Assembly: GCA_014529385.2 (NCBI GenBank)
Contig: CM043949.1
Location: 110,205,977-110,269,976, forward strand
Origin: Adiantum capillus-veneris
Lineage: Eukaryota > Streptophyta > Polypodiopsida > Polypodiales > Pteridaceae
DNA: 64,000 nt
Direction of reading: 5' to 3'
A program made the translations under genes and the position numbers. This document shows positions 23,340-34,622 of the stretch, in pieces. The notes under the pieces are model-generated. The model saw only the letters and a program-made list of their open reading frames with translations, was not told where the DNA came from and made no database searches. Each line of letters starts with the position of its first letter. Positions within the stretch are counted from its first letter, which is position 1.

Positions 23340-24403
23340 CTCTTATTCTCATGTTATGGATTCCTCCATAATAGTATGGCTCTTGCACTCTTGAGCCATG
23401 GACTTCCTAATAGCATGGTGTATGCCCGTTGGACATCCATGACCCGGAAACTTGTTTTGAACTTCTCCAATCCTACTCTAATATGAAGATTCTCAATCAG
23501 ACCATTGGACTGGACAATTCTCTAGTGTGCCATTGTGAATTTGAAGGAGCACGTTTCATCTCCTGAATCCCTAATCTTTGTCTAATGTGGTCTTCCAAAA
23601 TGTTGACTCCTACACCACCATCCAGAATCACCACTGGTACTGGTTCCCAATTTTTTCATCTTATAGTCAATCTAGATGATCGGTGCTTTTTCATCTTTGA
23701 TTTCAAACAAGTTAATTTCCATTGCATGAAATTCTTTCTTCCTTTTCTTTCTTATGAAACTGTCATCCTTAGGAAACATTCTTATGATGTCATCTAGTTT
23801 AATTGTCAGCTTCTCAATTCTCTCACAGACCTTGATATAAATATGGTCTTGTTCATTCCCAAACTATTATCTAATCTAGATGATCTTGTCTCTAGAAAAA
23901 TATCCTCGCAGTGCCATGACTCTACTGGCCTCCTGCATCTCCTAGTTGATTGATCCTTTTGTGGGGAATCAGATTCACGATTGCTACTAGACATTTTCTG
24001 TCCCCAGATCTAGTTTATCAACTTTGGTCAAATCCACCTTGACTTTTCTTACTTTTTTCTCAAAGTGATCCTCTAAGCATTTTGTTGATTCCTCAACTTC
24101 TTTTTAAGAGCTATCCTTATCAAGTTCATTAGTTGGAGTTTCTTCTTCAGAGAATCAAAAGGTTTCAACGAAAGCCGTTGAATGGTTCTAAAATTCAAGC
24201 ATTATGGCCTTTTTGGCATTCTCTAATCTAGATCTCAATTATTTGAGCTGTTAGTGTCCTTTGCTCCTACCATCTTCCAGTTCTTTGACTTTTCCCTTGA
24301 CCTTACAGACAACTCTTCATTTTTTGCACTTTTGAGCCTCTTCACTTTGCTTCGTTTGGTTGGATGGCTCATTTGGTAACTCTTTGATGACAACTCCAAT
24401 AAT
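23340..24403 (-). pseudogene. Outer gypsy element: protease part
   Basis: The minus strand gives V-V-I-L-D-G-G-V-G-V-N-I-L (retroviral-type protease with D-G-G at the active site, common in one branch of plant gypsy elements) and later M-L-L-G-S-P-W-L-K-S-A, the usual protease end block. A lysine/glutamate-rich tract with stops lies upstream at 23,800-24,400. It continues the gag frame interrupted at 43,155 by copia-A. RT and integrase are missing, so the element was truncated before or after the nesting. Confidence 0.65.
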
Positions 24404-24614
24404 TCTGGTGATCACACACAGCTTGGAGAAGACGAAAGAAGCGCAAGGCACACAAAGAGAGTGTATTACTTATTGTTCAACGGAAATATAAGTTATCCCT
24501 AGAGTGATGAGCCTATATACAATGCACGGGAGGGAAAACCTCCTAGTGAGGGGCAAAAAGCCATGGCGGTCCTAAGCCTGTTCACACACATTACTACCAC
24601 ATGTATATGGTAAA
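24404..24614 (-). repeat. Copia-A 3' LTR, end degraded
   Basis: Matches the copia LTRs at 36,342, 41,076 and 42,927 through ACACAGCTTGGAGAAGACGA and the TATATACAATGCACG core. The terminal 10-15 bases at the low-coordinate end have diverged or are deleted, so no target duplication can be confirmed. A polypurine tract (minus strand CCCAAGGGGGATT) lies just inside at 24,615-24,627. Confidence 0.8.
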
Positions 24615-25576
24615 AAATCCCCCTTGGGAGTGATGCGGTGAACAAGAGCTAGCACATAGAGTATATGGAAGTGCCATGCGATGAGGAAATGCTCAATCCA
24701 CAAAGGGGAGTAGGCCCAAAGCTTTGCGAAAAGCTTCAAACTTCTCACAAGACAATGCCTTTGTGAAAAGATCTGCAAGGATGTCTTGTGTTGGCACATA
24801 AGCCAAGCTGATCCCTCCTATTGAGAGCCTCTCCCTAACATAGTGGTAATGCACCTCCATGTGCTTTGTGAGAGCATGAAAAATTGGGTTCCTTGCAACT
24901 GCCAATGTGCTCTAACTATCAATGTAGATAGTGTTGGCAGTGTCCTAACCAACACCCAAATCAGCCATAAGGCGGACTCTGAGCCATACACACTCAACTG
25001 TAGCTGTGAAGACTGCCTTGTACTTACCCTCACAATTGAAAGTGGCCACCGTAGTTTGCTTCTTGCTCAACCATGATATGCATGAGTTGCCAAGCATGAA
25101 ACAAAAACCACTTATGGACACTCGTGTGTCAAAACAACCAGCCCAATCACACTCCAAAAAAGCATGTAAATCTGGCGCCAATGATCCCCCCTTGGGATAA
25201 AACAAGCCAAGAGATAAAGTGCCTCTCAAGTAGCCAAAAATTCTCTTGACAGCTTGCCAATGCTTATACCTTGGGCTATGCATGAATCTGTTGACTTGTG
25301 AGACTGCAAACTAAATATCCGGCCTCATGTTGCATACATAAATGAGGCAACCAACAACAGTTTGGTAAAGAGTGACATAGGATCACCAGCATCATGAAGA
25401 CTCAATTTCAAACTTGTTTCCATGGGGGTGGCAATAGGTTTGCAATCCTCAAGTCAAAACTTACATAACAATGTCTCTATGTAACTTTTTTGACACAAGT
25501 AAATACCACCATCACACTGCTTAAATTGTATACCCAAGTTATGATTCAACAACCCCAAATCTTTCATCTTGAAAGT
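24615..25576 (-). pseudogene. Copia-A RT C-terminus and RNase H
   Basis: RNase H blocks are clear: H-W-Q-A-V-K-R-I-F-G-Y-L-R-G-T, D-W-A-G-C-F-D-T-R, I-S-W-L-S-K-K-Q-T-T-V, H-Y-H-Y-V-R-E-R and A-D-L-F-T-K-A-L at the end. Upstream lies the RT thumb with L-G-I-Q-F-K-Q-C-D-G-G. The frame is broken several times. The piece stops at 25,576 at the insertion of the chromodomain element and resumes at 34,623. Confidence 0.9.
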
Positions 25577-26276
25577 TGTAAGGTCTCTGCCACCCTTGGA
25601 GAGGGGATTCCCATGTAAACGAATACATAAAAGGCCATTCTAGCCATATACAAAAAGTTACTATTTTTGTTCGTTTTTCCACCTTTGATGAGCTAATGAT
25701 AAATATATTGTTGTAAGATTTTTAAAAATGAAATTTTTACTTTTTTTGTCATTCTCGTCCAAAAATAGAAAGTTTTGAGGTGCTTGCACCCACCAAGACG
25801 CGACCGTCTCGTCAAAATCTACCCCATCCTGAATTTCCATTAAAATAGCTCTCTCTCAAAAACTTCGAAATATAGCAGGTGTGTGCATCTGACACCTTAG
25901 ATTGTCATCTTCAAGATTTTCTTTTAATAGCAACTTTCATAATTAAATTTTGATAAGCCAAGTTCATTCTAGACGGTTAATTTTTATCCTGGTGTTAGTA
26001 AATTAATTCCTAAGTCTAAGGTATGCATATGCATGTATATGCATGTGTATGTATGTCCATGTATGCCCATAAATGACACATATCCATGGACGTATCTCTT
26101 ATAGAATAATGGACTATGAGCATGGGGGCACTACCTGAGGTGTATCACCCAAAAGGGTAAAGAGGGACACCTCTAATGGCTAAGTAGGAGCTTGTGACAC
26201 CTCTACTCATTATTTTAGAAGAAGGGGGTGAGCTAGGGAGGTATGGGGATGATTTAGGAAACAAGGAACCACCAAA

Positions 26277-26290
26277 CCCTATATAAAGGG
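26277..26290 (+). promoter_or_regulatory. LTR TATA box
   Basis: CCCTATATAAAGGG is a strong plant TATA element inside the 5' LTR. It lies in the part missing from the 3' LTR, so only the 5' LTR retains it. Confidence 0.55.
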
Positions 26291-26463
26291 CATTCACACT
26301 CAATTTTAGACACACTTGAACACACATTGGAGATAGGGAGAATCTGTTGCTGTGGCTACTCGTTGGTGAAGCTTCAACAAGGCTTTGAGAAATCAATAAC
26401 TCCAAAGCACATTTGGATAATGTAAATCTCTTAATTAATCAAGTTATTATCAATCTCTTCTCT

Positions 26464-26563
26464 CAATTGGAATCATTTCCAATTGCTGCCATATTATTAT
26501 TCAATTGGAATCCTTTCCAATTACTACCATGTTATTATTCAATCGGAATCCTTTCCAATTGCG
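26464..26563 (+). repeat. Three tandem units of about 45 bp in the LTR
   Basis: The motif AATTGGAATCCTTTCCAATT, a near-palindrome, recurs three times with TTATTATTCAA spacers and a few substitutions. It lies about 190 bases downstream of the TATA box, so it would be transcribed. Confidence 0.75.
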
Positions 26564-28242
26564 ACTCTATTATCAATTGCTATGCTCTTATTTACATATC
26601 CTCAATTGGATATCAACCATCATTATACCTACTTTATGGTAAATTCTCTACATTATAAAGTAATGAAGGTCTCACTGCTTGATTACATGATCAATTGTGT
26701 TCACAATTCTTCTCCATTGTAACCTAGATGTTTGCACGTATTAGCTAGTCATATTCAAGAAATGGTCCAACTAAAATGATGGATTGTTCTTGCAAGTATA
26801 TATAAGTGATTAATCATGTGATTAGAGTATGGGTTATAACGCATGTTTATTGTAAGATTATAGTGGGATTAAGCAAGCATATGTTTTTGGTTTGATGTGT
26901 GGAATAACCATACATGTTTTGGAATTAAAACACTTATGATCATTTACCCTACTTCCATTGGATTCTTATACTCTAGCTTACAACGTCTTCTCAAATTAAG
27001 TTAAGTATCTAGTAGTGGGGATGGCACCTACGAGAACTCACTATGGTGGATCACACGATCACTAAGCCGGAACGAGTGATGGTAAAGCCAAAGGAAAGGC
27101 CCCGTTGAATGAAGATGTGCCTGCACTTATCCCACGAAGTGATGTTATTGCTCATGAACAGGTAGGAAACTTCTTTTTGTTCAATGCATCATGAGTAATT
27201 AGGAAGGATAAAACTACCTAAACATTGGATCAGTCTCTATTTGAAACCACATCAATTGAACTTGTTAATTTTCTTTAAGTTGTATTAAATGGAAGGACTG
27301 TTTGAGGATATACTATGTCTGAAGTAGGAAAGAAATGTTTGCCTAGTAGGAAAACTCTTGAACCTTCTTCATTCAAAATCCTATACCAATATAGTCAAAA
27401 CTCACTTTGATACCCAGGGCGGAGGGCTTAGGGGAGTGAACGCTAAATTAGTACATATGGGTGCACACATCTTGTTGGTTTGTGCCCAGAATGCAAGATA
27501 TTACTTGCGAATTTGTGCCCAGGTTGCAAGTTAGTCACTACAGGTTTGTGCTCAGAGTGCAGGACATTTTAGTTGTATGGGCAACTAAAGACACTGGGAA
27601 CTATAAACTCTCCCCAAGAGGAGTGAACTCTTGGAGTTGGGATGCTTTAATGAAGAAGGATCGTATGTTGTTTTTCTTTTAGAAATGGTTGTTTTGGTGC
27701 CGCTTTCATCATGCTTGAAGGGCTGTCCTAACGAACTTGTCATGGAAATCATAAAAGGAACTTTGTGTATGAACAATCATGTTGTAATTAGAAAACAAGC
27801 AAAACAAAGTGTAAGTGTGGGGGTGGAAAGTGGGGATTGGCTCAAGTTGCCAGTAAGGGATGGGTGGTCTTGATTAGAGTCGAGAAACTCTCCGCTCCTC
27901 ATTGATAGAAGAAGCAAAACTAGAGACTCATTCTGTCAGGAGTTGAGAAGTCCCAATTGTATGTGCCTCTGAAAATTATGGGAAAAAAGGCATTTGGGGT
28001 TTCTCTCTTTTGGAAGGTGAGAATTTGGAATGCTAGATTATTGTGTTAGTTCATTATTTCCCTGCGAGACAGAGCTAGGAACCCTTTTTAATGGCTCGGA
28101 CTCAAGTTACTTGGTGATGAGAGTCTGTACATTAGAGATCTTGTCTCTCTGACTATGCTTTTCTCAATCGATTAGGTCCTAGTGACCTATCAGGTACCCT
28201 CCTTTTGCCAAATGGATATGGTTACGGGGTGGGGACCTCATA

Positions 28243-28559
28243 CGAGGTATCAGAGACTAGGTTAGGAAACTGGAAAAATCGTTATTTTTTGAAATTTTGG
28301 AAAGATGAATTGGAGACTTAAGTTTGAGAATTTACCAGCATCAATGTTTCAGGAAGATGTCGATGCTAAGTATTGCAATTCAAAACCTTTGACATAATGT
28401 ATTCAGAGGCTTGTCACTCTTTAAATTTTGCTTTTCGATTCAACATGATGAAGATTTTGATGAATGCTTTCTCTCCTTCGTCAACAAGAATCCAAAGGAG
28501 ATGAAAACTTGCGTGGGATTGCGAAGGTGGCATCGTCTACATCAATGTGAGGAAGCTCG
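28243..28559 (+). other. Leader of the chromodomain element up to the nested insertion
   Basis: Starts with the primer-binding site and contains short open stretches (an open frame from 28,411) that may be the beginning of gag. It is cut at 28,559 by the nested LTR element and continues at 31,325. The stretch 31,325-32,040 includes an open frame at 31,447-31,686 that I do not recognise; it may be the N-terminal part of gag or a captured fragment. Confidence 0.45.
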
Positions 28560-28904
28560 TGTTAGGATTTGGATCGTGCTAGCTATGGTGGATGAAAGAG
28601 AAACATGGTGTAAGTGTGTGAGTGTGTGTAAGCAAGGTTATCACTCAAGTGAGTTAGGTTCCAAGATAGATTAGCTTGGACTCATAAACACAATCTTGAG
28701 TATTGACTTAGCTTAGCACAAGCTCACCATAGACAAGCATGTAGTGCAAAATGAGTTGTTGTTTATTGATTCAAGAGATGAGCTTTAAGTAGCTCTACAG
28801 CCTTGCTCCATAGTATGTGGGATAAATCCACTCTCCTCTCCTTGATTCACACCTTAGGACAAAGCTCACACTTTGCAATCCTCCCCTTGAGGTTTGGACT
28901 AAGA

Positions 28905-29065
28905 CACACAGGCTAACAGAATCCACATAGGATGGTGATATCCACACAGGAAAATAAAGTCCACAAAGGATGGTGATATCCACACAGGATGGTAAAATCC
29001 ACACAAGAAAGATCCACAAAGGATGGTGATGTCCACACAGGATGATAATCTGGTATCCACACAAG
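28905..29065 (-). repeat. Short tandem repeats in the nested element
   Basis: TCCACACAGGATGGTGATA-like units of about 20-38 bp repeat six to seven times with variation. The matching open frame on the minus strand is a repeat translation. Confidence 0.8.
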
Positions 29066-29929
29066 AAAAAAAAGTCCTCCCCTACAAGTAGAGAGTCTGC
29101 ATCTTCAAAATGGGTCTTCCCAAACACTACCTTCGTCTTCGTCCTTTTTGTCTTCTACTATGTGAGCTGATCCTCTGTCAGGTCTCTTGTCTTCGTTGCT
29201 TCTATTGTTGCTTTTAACTGCTTCATGGTCTGACTTCGTATCCTCCCCTCAAATGAGTACTTCTGTCCCCTTTTTGTGGTACAATCACACTTTATTCCAT
29301 GCGTCATAATGACATGCAACAATATGAGAAAATATCCTATGAAAAGGTTTGTGCAAAAATTAATGCTCACTTCCATTTATACTCCGAGAGCCCAAGCATG
29401 TGGAATTTCTCATACAATTTGTCACAAATTCTTCACACATGGAGAGATTTTAGCGATTTGGAGACTCTCCAATGCCAATGTCTATCCCATTACAAAAGCA
29501 CACAATGTCATCCATGTAGACAAATATAATTAGATACATTGCAAGAATTTTGTTGTGCTTGGCTGCAAGATTCCAATTTTAATGTCTTCTTAATAAAATG
29601 TGAAGTACCTCTTCACTCGAGGTGAAGTCACCCTTCACAGCTTTGTTTTACCTTGGCGTATTTGGCTTGGAGATGCCTTTTGAAGCGTGATAATATCCGC
29701 CTTTGAATGTCTTTTGGAAGGCCTTGAAAACTTTGGTTTATTTTCCTTGGAAAAGCTTTTGAAGCTTGGCAGGGTCTTTGCTATAGTTTGGTGGGAGCAA
29801 GCCCTTAATTAAAGGGGTGGGTCTTCGGAGGTTTGAGGCAGCTAGCCACTTAGTGGGAATGACACCTTGTAATGAGCTTGGGGCTTTGGGCCTTTTGGAG
29901 GTGCTCGGAGGCTTGAGGCCCTTGAGGCT

Positions 29930-30430
29930 CTTGGGGCAGCGGGCTGTGGGAATGCGCCCCTGTGAAGGGGGTAGGTTTATGAAGCGCTTGAAGCTCGAAG
30001 CTCGCCGTGGGAAGGGGGACCCAACAGGGGTGGACCCAACACAAAGGTTAAATGGGGTTGAGCGCTTGGGGGAAGTCCGTGGCCGGACGGCGGGAATCAG
30101 GCCGAACAGGCTCCACGCAGTCGGGAAATCACCAGTGGGCCAAGTGCTGCTGAACAGAGCATTCGACGCCTTTTGGGCAGTCAGTCAATCGGGCAGGCCG
30201 GGCAAGGCACGAGCAGGCGCGGACAGAGCCGGGCAGTTCTGGGCAGCAGGCGGTGCATCCAGGCAAGCGCGGGCAGTCGAGCAGATTATCGGGCAGGCGT
30301 TGAAAGCTTCCATGCGTGAACTCTCTCTAGCGGATGCGCCCAGCTCAAAAAACGGTTTGGAGTGGATTTTCGGATCCGCCCAGTCTCCCCGACATAGCCG
30401 GTGGGTTTTGACCCCGAAACCACTCAAGCC
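29930..30430. other. GC-rich patch inside the nested element
   Basis: This segment is far richer in G and C than its surroundings and contains many CGGGCAG / GGGCAGG motifs. An open frame crosses it (29,817-30,452), but the residues (Arg, Gly, Ala) follow base composition and show no domain. In the element's own orientation it lies in the leader between primer-binding site and polypurine tract. Confidence 0.6.
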
Positions 30431-32040
30431 AAGAATAGACAAGCCAATTTGAGCTAGCCACCAAGCCCACGGGCTCTCTTGTGGTATATCCTCTGAAAAG
30501 TAAGATCTTAAGCCGAGTCACCAGGCCCTTTCCCACACAAACTCACACACACACACCTATTTTTAGGCAATTTTGAGGATAACTTTAATGAAGTTCTCGA
30601 GCTCGGTTTGCAGAGCTTGAAAGCTCTATGCGAAGCTTGCAAGGAAGGCTTCAAGATGGGATGATTGAAGCTTGATAAGTACAAGATCGGGAATATTAAT
30701 TGAAGGTGCAAATCACTAGAAAATTGACACAAAAGTGGCTTAGGAACGCAAAAAATTGGATGCTAATCTTCTCCCTAATCAAACCTATCTAGTCATGGAG
30801 GGTAGTGGCCTCTTGGATGTGCCAAGGACATGCCCACACATAACTAGATTAAGGCCTAATTAGTGAGATGCAACTAATCATGAAGAATGTTAATGGGCCG
30901 TGATAATGAAGTGCAAATCGATCTAATGGAGATGCTAATGATTAACACACACTAATGCATAATGAAAATCCTAGCTAGCACAGCATAGCTCTGATACCAA
31001 ATGTTAGGATTTGGATCGTGCTAGCTATGGTGGTTAAAAGAGAAACATGGTGTAAGTGTGTCAGTGTGTGTAAGCAAGGTTATCACTCAAGTGAATTAGG
31101 TTCCAAGATAGATTAGCTTGGACTCATAAACACAATCTTGAGTATTGACTTAGCTTAGCACAAGCTCACCATAGACAAGCATGTAGTGCAAAATGAGTTG
31201 TTGTTTATTGATTCAAGAGATGAGCTTTAAGTAGCTCTACAGTCTTGCTCCACAGTATGTGGGATAAATCCACTCTCCTCTCCTTGACTCGCACCTTAGG
31301 ACAAAGCTCACACTTTGCAGTTCGGATGCCTCTCCTCTGAGCTAAAGAAGCTTCGGTGAGGGGAAGAGCTGTGAGTTATCCAGCTTTACTAATTTGTTGA
31401 TACTAATAGGGATGACTACACTATTATCTCTGAAGATGGCCTTGACATGACCTTAAATGAATGGGTTTTCAATCAAGTAGTGAAAGTGATCCCTACTTAT
31501 AGGTTCAAACCCATTTCTGTCCCTAATATCTTTCCTCAAAATAAGAGTCTTGTATTCTATGAACCCCGCAAAGATGTGTATAAAAGCTACAACACATACG
31601 AAACAATGGGTTGTGAAAACTTATTCACAAATACCTATCGATTGTACCACTATGTCCCTGGGAATCCAGGCCTAAGAATCATATAGCTTTTTAGCAGAGC
31701 TAACTTTTGTATACATTGTAATAGAATAAAAAGATGCCCATCTAGCTTCTTGATGAGATCTCAACTTTTTACATATCTTGATATAAATAAAGTTATGACA
31801 TCTTGAATTTAATAAGTTAGCTGCTTTCCAAATTTTGTCTTAAGTTGTGGAAGTTTAATGCACTTGGTATTGCGTTAAGTTTTAATAAAACCATCGACAA
31901 GCGTACTATTGCGTAGGTACCGTCAAATGCTTTATACACGGCCGTACAAGAGAAAAAACTTCTCCTGAAACAAGCCCAACCACACACATAAAGGCGAGGG
32001 AACCCATATCGAGCGCGATGTTGAAGCCTGGATTGAGGCA

Positions 32041-32814
32041 ATGGAAGACGATTTCGAAGCTGCAGGGACCCAACTTGTAAACCAAACTATGCTTGCAATG
32101 TTTTGTCTTACTGGTGATGCAAAAATATGGTGGAAACCACATTGCAAGGACTTGGGTGTTTCAGGATCTTCTCAGTCTTGGAGGATATTAAAGAAGCGGT
32201 TACAACACGATATCTTTCACCCGCTCATCGAGACGCCAAAATGAATGAGTTCTTTGCTCTAAATCAGCTATCCTTATTGGTGACAGAGTACTAAATTGGT
32301 AACCTTGCGAAGATATGCCACAAAAATGTCCATTGAGCAACAGGTAGCACGATTCTATCAAGGATTGAATCATCCCTTGGATACCCGTCTTGAAACAATG
32401 AGACCCATATCAATTCAGGGTGGTCTCTTAAGGGAAACACCTCTGGCTAAAGAAATGACCATGAATCAGGGGAGAGAAGACTTTGGAAACCAAAGGGCTA
32501 GGACGAACAATTGGAGCCCCAGACCTGCTAATCAAGGTTATCAACCTCATTCTGTAGAAGCCGCAACTACAATAGCGCAACTTGAGCATCCTGATGTTCT
32601 TTGTTATGAGTGTAATGAGATAGGACATTATAGCAACAGGTGTCCCAAAAGAAATGTAGCAACTACTGCAAATGCCATTCCTGTAGCACCAAATGGTAGA
32701 GGCCAACCAGTTCCTCGTGGAGGAAAGGAACACATGAAGAGGATGTGGAAGAGGAGCAATGGCTCAAACTCATGCCATTATTATGGAAGAGCCAACAATA
32801 GGAGACCTAGCTAA
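32041..32814 (+). pseudogene. Gag of the chromodomain element
   Basis: The first part (32,041-32,244) has the retrotransposon gag pattern L-T-G-D-A-K-I-W-W. After a frameshift the second part has V-A-R-F-Y-Q-G-L-N-H-P-L and a nucleocapsid knuckle C-Y-E-C-N-E-I-G-H-Y-S-N-R-C (C-X2-C-X4-H-X4-C). Gag would package element RNA. It ends at TAA 32,812-32,814, and nothing of pol follows. Confidence 0.8.
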
Positions 32815-32860
32815 TGAGAGAGTAATTTTACACCCTTGAAACTTGAGAAAGGACGCTTAG

Positions 32861-32974
32861 GAACAAAGAATCATCGAATACCTTGTCAAATGGAAAGATT
32901 TTCCTGAAGAAAATGCAATGTGGGAAGACGAAATGGCTCTCGTTGCAGATCATCCAGACTTACCTTTGAGATGA
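32861..32974 (+). pseudogene. Chromodomain directly behind gag
   Basis: Reads I-I-E-Y-L-V-K-W-K-D-F-P-E-E-N-A-M-W-E then a short acidic tail to TGA 32,972-32,974. This is the aromatic-rich chromodomain core found at the end of chromovirus integrases. Fewer than 50 bases separate it from the gag stop, so the whole protease-to-integrase part, normally around 3 kb, is deleted. Confidence 0.85.
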
Positions 32975-33004
32975 GTACACCTCAATTATTCAAGTTGGGG
33001 AGAA

Positions 33005-34622
33005 TGTAAGGTCTCTGCCACACTTGGTGAGGGGATTCCCATGTAAAGGAATACATACAAAGCCATTCTAGCCATATACAAAAAGTTACTATTGTTGGTA
33101 GTTTTTCCACCTCTAATGAGCTAACGATAATTATATTGTTGTAAGAGTTTCAAAAATGAAATTTTTACTTTTTTGTCATTTTCGTCCAAAACTAAAAAGT
33201 TTTGAGGTGCTTACAACCACCTAAAGGCAAAGTAAAGGCCCCATTGAATGAAGATATGCCACTTATCCCACGAAGTGATGTTATTGCTCATGAACAGGTA
33301 GGAAACTTCTTTTTGTTCAATGCATCATGAGTAATTAGGAAGGAGAAAACTACCTAAACATTGGATCAGTCCCTATTTGAAACCACATCAATTGAACTTG
33401 TTAATTTTCTTTAAGTTGTATTAGATGGAAGGATTGTTTGAGGATATACTATCTGAAGTAGGAAAGAAATGTTATCCTAGTAGGAAAACTCTTGAACCTT
33501 ATTCATTCAAAATCCTATACCTATATAGTCAAAACTCCCTTTGATATCCAAGGAGGAGGGCTTAACGGAGTGAACACTAAAGCAGTGCATATGGGTGCAC
33601 ACATCTTGGGGGTTTGTGCCCAGAATGCAAGATATTACTTGTGGGTTTGTGCCCAGAATGTAGGACAATTTAGTTGTATAAGCAACTAAAGACATCGGGA
33701 GCTATAAACTCTCGCCAAGGGGAGTGAACTCTTGGGGTTGGGATGTTTTAATGAAGAAGGGTAGTATGTTGTTTTTCTTCTAGAAAAGATTTTTTTGGTG
33801 CCGCTTTGATCAGGCTTGAAGGACTGGCTTAACGAACTTGTGATGGAAATCATACAAGGAACTTTTTGTATGAACAATCACGTTGTAGTAATTAAAAAAC
33901 AAGCAAAACAAAGTGTGAGTGTGGGGGTGGAAAGTGGGGACTGGCTCTAGTTGCGAGTCAAGGATGGGTGGTCTCGATTAGTCGAGAAACTCTCCGATCC
34001 TCATTGATAGAAGAAGCAAAACTAGAGACTCATTGTGCCAAGAGTTGAGAAGTCCCAATTGTACGTGCATGTGAAAGCATGGTTTGGTGGTACAAAAAAA
34101 GGACCTATTTTACTTCTACCAATGAAAAAGTGGGGACTGGTAAAATTTTTGTAGTTTAGGACAAAACTTTTTAGACCTTGTGTTTTTAGATTCTCCTTTT
34201 GAAGATCTATCCACCGATATATAGTATGATAGGTAGTTTTTCATGTGACATGTAGAAATTGTGGCTCAAAGATTTGTCAAAGGTGCTGTCAAGGACAATC
34301 CTTTTTGTACCACCAAACCATGCTTTTAGCCGTCACGCCTCTGAAAATTACTAGGAAAAGGTATTTGGGGTTTCTCTCTTTCGAAAGGTGAGAATTAGGA
34401 ACGTTAGTTTATTGTGTTAGTTCATGCTTTCCCTGCGAGACAGGGCTAGGAACCCAGGGCTAGGAACCCTTTTCAATGGCTCGGCCTCAAGTTACTTGTG
34501 ATGAGAGTCTGTCCACTAGAAATCTTGTCTCTCTGACTATGATTTTCTCAATTAGGGCCTAGCAACATGTCAAGTACCCTCCTTTTGCCAACTGGATATG
34601 GTAATGGGGTGGGGACCTCACA
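33005..34622 (+). repeat. 3' LTR of the chromodomain element (1,618 bp)
   Basis: Begins TGTAAGGTCTCTGCC and ends ACCTCACA. It lacks the 1.3-kb internal part of the 5' LTR, the junction lying near 33,225, and carries a 254-bp inverted-repeat insertion at 34,074-34,327. A 14-bp tandem duplication (CCAGGGCTAGGAAC) is visible near 34,450. Confidence 0.85.
34074..34327. mobile_element. 254-bp MITE inside the 3' LTR
   Basis: Terminal inverted repeats of about 25 bp (AAAGCATGGTTTGGTGGTAC on the left, complement on the right). The 5' LTR lacks this segment and reads directly across the site. The flanks do not show a clean duplication, so the superfamily is unresolved. Confidence 0.8.

Larger units (their letters stand above)
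25577..28242 (+). repeat. 5' LTR of the chromodomain element (2,666 bp)
   Basis: Begins TGTAAGGTCTCTGCC and ends ACCTCATA (one base off the canonical CA). Compared with the 3' LTR it contains about 1.3 kb more, roughly 25,790-27,090, holding the promoter and a tandem repeat. The outer parts of the two LTRs align well apart from scattered differences. Confidence 0.85.
28560..31319 (-). mobile_element. Nested non-autonomous LTR element (LARD/TRIM-like)
   Basis: Two 318-bp LTRs (28,560-28,877 and 31,002-31,319) differ at about eight positions by eye. They begin and end TG...CA on the minus strand. On that strand the primer-binding site TTTGGTATCAGAGC directly follows the high-coordinate LTR (30,988-31,001), and a polypurine tract AAGGGGAGGAT directly precedes the other. 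Flanks are GCTCG and GTTCG, an almost perfect 5-bp duplication. The 2.1-kb interior has no retroviral domain. It is the youngest insertion of the nest judging by LTR similarity. Confidence 0.9.
25577..34622 (+). mobile_element. Non-autonomous chromodomain Ty3/gypsy element
   Basis: A 9,046-bp element bounded by AAAGT direct repeats (25,572-25,576 and 34,623-34,627), with LTRs starting TGTAAGGTCTCTGCCAC. Behind the 5' LTR lies a primer-binding site matching initiator-Met tRNA (GGTATCAGAG at 28,246-28,255). A polypurine stretch (TTGGGGAGAA) precedes the 3' LTR. It encodes gag and a chromodomain but no protease, RT, RNase H or integrase, so it must have depended on a relative for movement. A 2.76-kb LTR element is nested inside. 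Confidence 0.9.

Noticed and set aside
28905-29065. Regular short repeats as a possible CRISPR array
   Set aside because: Units and spacers are irregular, and the stretch lies inside a eukaryotic LTR element.
29817-30452. 211-codon Arg/Gly/Ala-rich open frame
   Set aside because: Its composition follows the GC-rich patch, it runs against the orientation of the nested LTR element, and no domain is visible.
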